This document shows, piece after piece, positions 30,350 to 36,303 of a stretch of DNA of 36,303 bases. This DNA is from Lysobacteraceae bacterium. Its GTDB lineage: Bacteria; Pseudomonadota; Gammaproteobacteria; DSM-19610. The notes below the pieces were generated by a model, which saw nothing but the letters and a program-made list of their open reading frames with translations, ran no database searches and was not told the DNA's origin. Within the stretch, counting starts at the first letter, position 1; every line of letters begins with the position of its first letter. The stretch is taken from contig JAIVHA010000009.1 in the NCBI GenBank assembly GCA_020201295.1, positions 1-36,303 on the forward strand, written 5' to 3'. The translations under genes and the position numbers were made by a program.

Positions 30350-32143
30350 TTGCCCACGATCATCACACCCCTGAGAAACCTGCTGCTCATCCTGCTGTGC
30401 GGCCTGCTGTTGAGCCGGCCCGCTGCCTCCATGGAGGATGATCTCAGCCTGTCGGAGCTGGCCATGCTGGCGAGAGTCGGCGCCCCGCAGCTGGCCCTGC
30501 GGCACCTGGATGCCCAGCAACCCGCCTATGCCGAGGACCCCGTCACCTGGATGGGGCTGGAGCGGGAGCGCGTCTACCTGCTGCGGACCCTGGGAGACGT
30601 GGATACCGTGATCGAACGGCTGGCGGCACTGCCGCTGGATGTGTCCGTGGATTTCCGTCGCTGGGCTCATACCGAGTGGGCTTCCGCCCTGCTGGAACAA
30701 CAGCGCCCCGGTGAAGCCCTGGGGGTGTTGCGCGACCTGTTATGGAATGCGGCCGACGCGCAAATGGACACCCTCATGCGCTGGCGGCGCATGGTGATCC
30801 AGTCCTATCTGCTGGATGCCGGCCTGGAGGATGCCCGCAGCGCGCTGGTGCGCTACCAGCAGGATTTCGGTGCCGGTGGCCGGGAATGGAATCAACTGCG
30901 GCTGCGTGTACTGCTGCAGACGGAGCGGTACGAGGAAATGCTGGCCTTGTCCACGGAAACCGAGGACGCGATGGGCACGGTATTGCGGTTGGCGGCCCGC
31001 TTGCGCAGTGGGGCCTTGACGGCCGAGGAAGTTCACCAGGCGGCACGCCGCCTCGCGCTGGCCGGGGATACCGCCCCGGCGGCCCGGGCCCTGGCCTGGC
31101 AGCTGGCGGTGGAGGCGGCTCGGGGCCTGCCGCCGTTGCAGTATATCGACACCCTGGAACAGGCCCTGGCGCTACCGCGTGAGGCTCAGCCGGAGTGGGT
31201 GTTGTTCGAGGTGACGGGCGACCTGCTATGGGACGCCTGGTTGGCCCATGGTCGCAAGCTGGGCAACCAGGAGCAGCGCCTGCTGGGCGCCGACGACGAT
31301 TGGTATTTCCCCGCCACCGAGGCACTGGAAAAGGATCCGCTGCGGGCACGCGTCCTGTTCACCGTGCTCAGCGCCCATGGCAGCACACCGGAACGCCGCG
31401 AACTGGCCCACGAGTACCTGGTTTCCCTGCTCGCGGCCCTGCCTCGGGGAGAGCAGCTGGTGCAGCGTCTGTACCTGGACTCGCGCCGCTTCGAGGACAG
31501 CGACCAGCTGCCCGGGGTGATCCGTTATCGACTCATCGACGAGGCGCTGGAGGGCGGTGACCTGCGGCTCGCTTCGCGGCTGATGCAGGATATGGCGCAA
31601 CCCCCGCCCGGGGCCGATGCGATGGAATGGGGGCTGCGGCGGGCACGGGTGGCCATCCATACTGGGCAGGCGGAACAGGGGGCGGCCATGCTGGCCAGTC
31701 TGCTGGAGGATGAACGCCCGTTGGTTGACGAGCAACTGGACCGCTGGGTGCAGGTGGTGTTCGACCTGCAGACGGTGACGGCCCACCAGCAGGCCATCGA
31801 CCTGTTCGAACGCCTGCTGCTACGGGAAATGATCACCCAGCGCGCACGTGAGATACTGTTCTGGCAAGCCGATTCCTGGCAGGCACTGGGCAAGCCGGCG
31901 CGGGCCGCCTATCTTTACCTGCAGTCGGCCACGCTGACCGACCCTTCCGCCATGGACCCCTGGGCGCAGACGGCCCGTTACCATGCCGCCCAGTCCCTGG
32001 CCGAGGCCGGTCTGCTGGAAGATGCGCGACGCGTCTACCAGACCCTGCTCAACAGTACCCGCGAGCCGGGGCGGCGGGCCATGCTGCTCAACGAGATCCA
32101 GCGGCTGCGATTGCGTGCCGCGGCACGGGAGGTGCGTTCATGA
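30350..32143 (+). CDS. exported tetratricopeptide-repeat protein of unknown function
   Basis: 597 residues from TTG 30350 (MPTIITPLRNLLLILLCGLL). The first about 27 residues form a signal peptide with a likely cut after RPAAS. The rest is helical and rich in Ala, Leu, Arg and Glu, with degenerate TPR-like pairs, for example EAAR/EDARSALVRYQQDF (about 160), ALALPREAQPEWVLFEV (about 275), and AAYLYLQSATLTDPSAMDPWAQTARYHAAQSLAEAG near the C-terminus. No catalytic motif is seen. Possibly periplasmic scaffold. It overlaps ogt by four bases. An ATG start is not available near the signal peptide. Function not assigned. Confidence 0.75.
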   Translation: MPTIITPLRNLLLILLCGLLLSRPAASMEDDLSLSELAMLARVGAPQLALRHLDAQQPAYAEDPVTWMGLERERVYLLRTLGDVDTVIERLAALPLDVSVDFRRWAHTEWASALLEQQRPGEALGVLRDLLWNAADAQMDTLMRWRRMVIQSYLLDAGLEDARSALVRYQQDFGAGGREWNQLRLRVLLQTERYEEMLALSTETEDAMGTVLRLAARLRSGALTAEEVHQAARRLALAGDTAPAARALAWQLAVEAARGLPPLQYIDTLEQALALPREAQPEWVLFEVTGDLLWDAWLAHGRKLGNQEQRLLGADDDWYFPATEALEKDPLRARVLFTVLSAHGSTPERRELAHEYLVSLLAALPRGEQLVQRLYLDSRRFEDSDQLPGVIRYRLIDEALEGGDLRLASRLMQDMAQPPPGADAMEWGLRRARVAIHTGQAEQGAAMLASLLEDERPLVDEQLDRWVQVVFDLQTVTAHQQAIDLFERLLLREMITQRAREILFWQADSWQALGKPARAAYLYLQSATLTDPSAMDPWAQTARYHAAQSLAEAGLLEDARRVYQTLLNSTREPGRRAMLLNEIQRLRLRAAAREVRS

Positions 32144-32637
32144 AAGAGGATGCCTTTGACCTGGTCCTGCCAACCCCGCTGGGGCGCCTGGGGGTGCACA
32201 TGGCGGGAGAACGGCTGCGCGCCATCGAGTACCTGGGCAAGGATGTGCTGCTGAAGCCGGGACGCAGCATGGCCAGCCGGCGCGTGGCCAGTCTGCTGGA
32301 GATCTATTTTCACGACGGCCGCGCCGCCCTGGAATTGCCGCCCCTGCTGCTGGAAGGTACCCCCTTCCAGCAGCGGGTCTGGCAGGCGCTGTGTGTCATT
32401 CCGCCTGGCACGACCCTGACCTATGGCGCCCTGGCCGCGCGCCTGGGCAGTGGTGCGCGGGCCATTGGCGGAGCCTGCCGGGAAAACCCCGTCCCCATCC
32501 TCGTGCCCTGCCATCGGGTGGTGGGCAAGACCGGTGGCGGCGGCTATTCCGGGCACACCCAGGGACCGATGATGGCGCGCAAATACTGGCTGCTGGCCCA
32601 CGAGGGCGCGGTGGAATACCTGCCGGTCGCGCTGTGA
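32140..32637 (+). CDS. ogt: methylated-DNA--protein-cysteine methyltransferase
   Basis: Suicide repair enzyme that takes alkyl groups from O6-alkylguanine. 165 residues, ATG 32140 overlapping the TPR gene stop. The C-terminal domain has TPFQQRVWQALCVIPPGTTLTYGALA (split), the Arg finger region GSGARAIGGACRENP and the active site VPCHRVVG. The N-terminal domain is short, as in Ogt. Ogt is preferred to the Ada C-terminal domain on length. Confidence 0.93.
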   Translation: MKEDAFDLVLPTPLGRLGVHMAGERLRAIEYLGKDVLLKPGRSMASRRVASLLEIYFHDGRAALELPPLLLEGTPFQQRVWQALCVIPPGTTLTYGALAARLGSGARAIGGACRENPVPILVPCHRVVGKTGGGGYSGHTQGPMMARKYWLLAHEGAVEYLPVAL

Positions 32638-32668
32638 GCGCTGGTGGCGATTTTTTCCAGTTTCGATA

Positions 32669-32697
32669 CTTGAAAAGTGCGTGCCGGGCCCTCACCT
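32669..32697 (+). promoter_or_regulatory. sigma-32 heat-shock promoter of htpG
   Basis: CTTGAAA (32669-32675) is an exact sigma-32 -35 box; 13 bases later comes CCCTCACCT (32689-32697), close to CCCCATNT. The htpG start is 45 bases downstream. Confidence 0.55.
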
Positions 32698-32741
32698 ACA
32701 AACCACATTCCGTTTTGTGAACCAACAGGTGAGTTCGACCC

Positions 32742-34636
32742 ATGACCATCGAAGCCCATAAGGAAACCCTCGAGTTTCAGACCGAAGTACGCCAGCTGCT
32801 CAAGCTGATGATCCACTCCTTGTATTCCAATAAGGAGATCTTCCTGCGCGAATTGGTCTCCAACGCCTCTGACGCCTGCGACAAGCTGCGCTTCGAGGCC
32901 CTGGGAGATGATGCCCTGTACGAAGGTGATCAGGGTACGGAGATCCGTGTCGATATCGACAAGCAAGCCCGCACCATCACCCTTCACGACAAGGGCATCG
33001 GCATGAGCCGCCAGGAGGTGGTAGACAACATCGGTACCATTGCCAAGTCCGGCACCCGCCAGTTCTTCGAATCCCTGACCGGTGACCAGGGCAAGGACAG
33101 CAGGCTCATCGGCCAGTTTGGCGTAGGTTTCTATTCCGCCTTCATCGTGGCCGACAAGGTCACCCTCGTGACCCGGCGCGCCGGCCTGGGCGCGGAGCAT
33201 GGGGTGCGCTGGGAGTCGGACGGCGCAGGCAGTTACAGCCTGGAGACGGTGGAGAAGGCCACACGCGGTACCAGCGTCACCCTGCACCTGCGCGAGGGCG
33301 AGGACGAGTTCCTGGAACCCTACCGCGTGCGTTCCATCATCACCCGCTATTCCGACCACATCTCCCTGCCCATCCAGATGAAATCCACGGACGCGGACAA
33401 GGCGGACGAGTACGAAACCGTCAACAAGGCCTCGGCCCTGTGGGCGCGACCCAAGCGCGACATCAGCGACGAAGAGTACAAGGAGTTCTACAAGCACGTG
33501 GGTCACGACTTCGAGGAACCGCTGGCCTGGACCCACAACCATGTGGAAGGCACTCAGGAATACACCACCCTGTTCTATATCCCCAAGCGGGCGCCTTTCG
33601 ATCTCTGGGATCGTGAACGCCGCCACGGTATCAAGCTGTATGTGCGTCGCGTGTTCATCATGGACGATGCCGAACAGCTGATGCCCCAGTACCTGCGCTT
33701 CGTGCGTGGCGTAGTGGATTCGGATGACCTGCCCTTGAACGTGTCGCGCGAAATCCTGCAGCACAACAAGGTCATCGATACGATTCGTGGCGCCTCGGTG
33801 AAGAAGGTGCTGGGTCTGCTGGAAACCATGGCGAAGGACGAGCCGGAACAGTACCGCGAGTTCTGGCAGGAGTTCGGCCGCGTGTTGAAGGAGGGGCCGG
33901 GCGAGGACTTCGGTAATCGCGAGCGTATCGCCGGGCTGTTGCGTTTCGCCAGTACCCATGCGGACAAGGAAGAACAGAGCGTCTCTTTGCAGGATTATAT
34001 CGACCGCATGAAGGAAGACCAGGGCAAGGTCTATTATGTTACCGCCGACAGCTTCGCCGCCGCGAAGAACAGTCCCCATTTGGAGGTGTTCCGCAAGCAT
34101 GGCATCGAGGTGCTGCTGCTGTCCGACCGGGTGGACGACTGGATGATCTCTCACCTGAACGAATTCGACGGCAAGCCGCTGGTGTCCATCGCCAAGGGCG
34201 ACCTGGACCTGGGCAAACTGGAGGATGAGCAGGAAAAGGAACAGGTGGAAAAGGCCGCCGACGAATACAAGGATGTGCTGGAACGCATGCAGACGGCGTT
34301 GGGTGACAAGGTGAAGGAGGTGCGTATGAGCCACCGTCTGACCCGTTCACCTTCCTGCCTGGTACTGGAAGAACATGACATGGCCATGCATATGCAGAAG
34401 ATCCTGCAGCAGGCCGGTCACAGTCTCCCGGTGAGCAAGCCGATCCTGGAGATCAATCCCGGCCACGCCCTGGTACAGCGCCTGAAGGCGGAGACCGAGG
34501 AGCAGCGCTTCGGCGACTGGAGTCATGTGCTGTTCGACCAGGCCATGCTCAGTGAGGGTGGGCAGCTGGAGGATCCTGCCACCTTCGTGCGGCGTCTCAA
34601 TGAACTGCTGGTGACACTGGGAGGATCGACACCGTC

Positions 34637-34640
<4 letters not shown>
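32742..34640 (+). CDS. htpG: molecular chaperone HtpG (Hsp90)
   Basis: Bacterial Hsp90. 632 residues (E. coli 624). GHKL ATPase motifs: NASDACDKLRF, DKGIGMSRQE, GTIAKSGT, GQFGVGFYSAF and GTSVTLHL; the middle domain has NVSREILQ, and the C-terminal dimerisation domain ends LNELLVTLGG. Preceded by a sigma-32-type promoter. The stop overlaps the hslR start. Confidence 0.98.
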
Positions 34641-35029
<389 letters not shown>

Positions 35030-35079
35030 GCAGGCCGTTGCGCGGCCAGGGCACGACCTGTGGTGGACCATTACGCGCA

Positions 35080-35142
35080 TTCGCGGCCAAGGCCGCTCCT
35101 ACGGGTGCACGAGTACCCTGTAGGAGCGGCCTTGGCCGCGAA
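35080..35142. repeat. REPIN with the opposite arm orientation
   Basis: A 23-bp arm starting TTCGCGGCCAAGGCCGCTCC (35080-35102) is exactly inverted at 35120-35142 around a 17-base loop. The REP core is GCGGCC/GGCCGC, where the copy at 20220-20289 has GCGGCT/AGCCGC, and the two copies have their arms in opposite order. It lies between the hslR stop and the end of the leftward receiver gene. Confidence 0.85.
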
Positions 35143-35208
35143 GAGGTTTGCATGAGCAGCCGCAGGAGCGTGCTCTGCCCGCGAACCCGGTCGTCGTCAG
35201 GCGAAAAC

Positions 35209-35895
35209 CTAGCAATATGCCGCGCGCACCGGTTCGTCGTAGTGGGCGATCAGGGCCCAGAGAATGGGAATCATGGGGTCGCTGCCGGCGGCGGTATTGA
35301 GCACCAGGGGCAGGTTGGCCGGCCGGGATTCCAGCAACTGCAGGGCGTGGTTATGCAGTGACTCGCCGCTGTCCATATTGATCAGCGCCAGGTCGTATTC
35401 GCCTCGCAGCAGGGCCAGCTCCGTCTCCTGGGCATCCCGGGTGCGCACCAGTCGTGCCTGGTGACCCAGGGTGTCCCGCACCAGCCGGGCTTGCTCATCA
35501 TCGTCGTCTACCTGCAGTACCCGCGGGCGCCATCCGGCTGCCCGTTGGCTGGCCTGTTTGAGGGCGAACACCAGGCGTGCCTGGTTGGCGGTCTTGTCGA
35601 GCCAGTCCGGCGCCTGCTGCGACTGCCGAAGCTTGCGCTGGCGCGTGGTCAGGACCATCAGGGGCAGATCCGCGTACTGGCGGCGGATGTCCAGGGCCAG
35701 GGAGATGCCGTCCTGGTCGGGCAGCAGCAGGTCGATGGCCACGCCATCGTAGAACTGGCGGCGCAGCAGGCGCCGGGCCTCCACTACATTGCCCGCCAGT
35801 TCCACCTGGATACCGGCCCGGCGCAGCTGGGTGGCCAGGGGATGTTGTCCATCATGGGAGGCTTCGCATAACAGGATGCAGGGTGTACCGCTCAT
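35209..35895 (-). CDS. tandem receiver-domain protein with complementary active-site losses
   Basis: 228 residues from ATG 35895 (MSGTPCILLCEASHDGQH). Receiver 1 (about 5-112) has a phosphorylatable Asp in AIDLLLPDQDG and a Lys in DWLDKTAN, but the acidic pair of the metal pocket is replaced (LLCEAS). Receiver 2 (about 120-215) has the acidic pocket in LQVDDDDEQ but Asn (LINMD) at the usual phospho-Asp position and no clear Lys. No output domain follows; the protein ends DEPVRAAYC. Upstream frames without a start signal were ignored. Likely a signalling adaptor or pseudo-receiver. No histidine kinase is nearby. Confidence 0.8.
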   Translation of the reverse strand: MSGTPCILLCEASHDGQHPLATQLRRAGIQVELAGNVVEARRLLRRQFYDGVAIDLLLPDQDGISLALDIRRQYADLPLMVLTTRQRKLRQSQQAPDWLDKTANQARLVFALKQASQRAAGWRPRVLQVDDDDEQARLVRDTLGHQARLVRTRDAQETELALLRGEYDLALINMDSGESLHNHALQLLESRPANLPLVLNTAAGSDPMIPILWALIAHYDEPVRAAYC

Positions 35896-35920
35896 TCTCG
35901 GCCCTTGTATCGATTCTGGA

Positions 35921-35939
35921 GTGATGCCAGGGACATCAC
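35921..35939. promoter_or_regulatory. inverted repeat upstream of the tandem receiver gene
   Basis: GTGATG/CATCAC arms around a seven-base centre (CCAGGGA), 26 bases before the start codon of the receiver gene. Could be an operator or leader hairpin. Confidence 0.35.
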
Positions 35940-36069
35940 CCAATGATTTTTTTCTGGCGCGCAGCCGCGCCACATGCCTGTTTATAACGGCCCGGCGGCG
36001 GTTTTTTTTAGCCCCGCCGGTGCGCCACCGCACTTTGTGGCTCCACCCCTGTAATCGCCGTGGGAATAT

Positions 36070-36089
36070 GCATTTTCGTAGGGAAATGC
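36070..36089. promoter_or_regulatory. inverted repeat GCATTT/AAATGC, possible operator
   Basis: Six-base arms around TCGTAGGG, about 175 bases upstream of the receiver gene. On the minus strand it reads as two TACG-type blocks (TTACGCAT and CTACGAAA). The rest of 35940-36170 is GC-rich with an isolated run of T (36003-36010); nothing else is supported there. Confidence 0.3.
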
Positions 36090-36170
36090 GTAACATGGAC
36101 GGCGCCGGCCCGGGCCCTGAGACCGTGAGCCGGCACAGCCCTGAACCCTTGATCCTAAAAAACTCATTTC

Positions 36171-36303
36171 AGCCACGGAAGAACACGGAAGACACGGAAT
36201 AAAACCTCGTCGTGAGGCCTCGACGCAGCACCTGGAGGATGAGGCGGGCTTTTGTGTCAAGCATATGATCTTGTCCGTGTTTTTCCGTGTGATTCCGTGG
36301 CGA
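36171..36303. repeat. CCACGGAA inverted-repeat element, copy 3 (reaches the window edge)
   Basis: The left arm AGCCACGGAAGAACACGGAA (36171-36190) and the right arm beginning at about 36273 (TGTCCGTGTTTTTCCGTGTG, then ATTCCGTGGCGA to the last base) repeat the pattern of copies 1 and 2. The right end may continue outside the window. Confidence 0.8.

Noticed and set aside
32544..34334. Long open frame on the minus strand opposite htpG (596 residues).
   Set aside because: Same reason: it mirrors HtpG codons, has no recognisable domain and no ribosome binding site.

Overview
This window is a GC-rich chromosomal segment from a gammaproteobacterium. The gene order is typical of the class: amiB-mutL-miaA-hfq-hflX-hflK-hflC-DUF2065-hisZ-purA-tRNA-Leu-rnr-rlmB-rpsF-priB-rpsR-DUF2232-rplI-dnaB-alr-radA, then ypjD/yfjD facing ffh, then rpsP-rimM-trmD-rplS. 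PriB, HisZ beside PurA, and DUF2232 between rpsR and rplI, together with the high GC, suggest a Chromatiales/Ectothiorhodospiraceae-like or related lineage. That placement is an inference from gene content and order, not from a database comparison.

Layout. 1-9.7 kb: cell-wall amidase (5' end cut by the window edge), mismatch repair, tRNA modification and Hfq, the HflX GTPase, the HflKC membrane complex and HisZ. 9.7-14.7 kb: purA (broken), a leftward tRNA-Leu(CAG) with its own strong promoter, RNase R, a broken OmpA-type lipoprotein gene and RlmB. 14.7-20.1 kb: the rpsF ribosomal operon, then dnaB-alr. 20.1-26.1 kb: radA (broken), a leftward cluster ypjD-yfjD(broken)-msrB-FHA/PilZ, and a broken metallo-beta-lactamase phosphodiesterase. 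26.2-30.2 kb: ffh, then a 560-base AT-rich gap, then rpsP-rimM-trmD-rplS. 30.3-35 kb: a TPR protein, an alkylguanine/alkyltransferase-like gene, htpG-hslR behind a heat-shock-type promoter. 35.2-35.9 kb: a leftward tandem-receiver protein.

The genes are mostly housekeeping; the unusual content is between and inside them. (1) The ffh-rpsP gap holds a leftward small RNA candidate: a near-perfect sigma-54 promoter, two hairpins whose loops carry A-rich (AAN)n motifs, and an intrinsic terminator that only works leftward. This resembles the layout of the Hfq-titrating CrcZ/CrcY RNAs. (2) A perfect 27-bp inverted repeat between mutL and miaA carries an exact match to the CsrA SELEX consensus in a hairpin loop; a second near-exact site lies between rplI and dnaB. 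(3) Two copies of a ~160-bp foldback element begin exactly at the TAG stop codons of rpsF and rplS. (4) Three copies of a CCACGGAA inverted repeat and two REPIN-type elements lie between genes. (5) Five genes between 10.0 and 25.9 kb (purA, the OmpA-type lipoprotein gene, radA, yfjD, the phosphodiesterase) each appear to have lost an internal block with a change of frame. This may be assembly error and should be settled before any biological reading.
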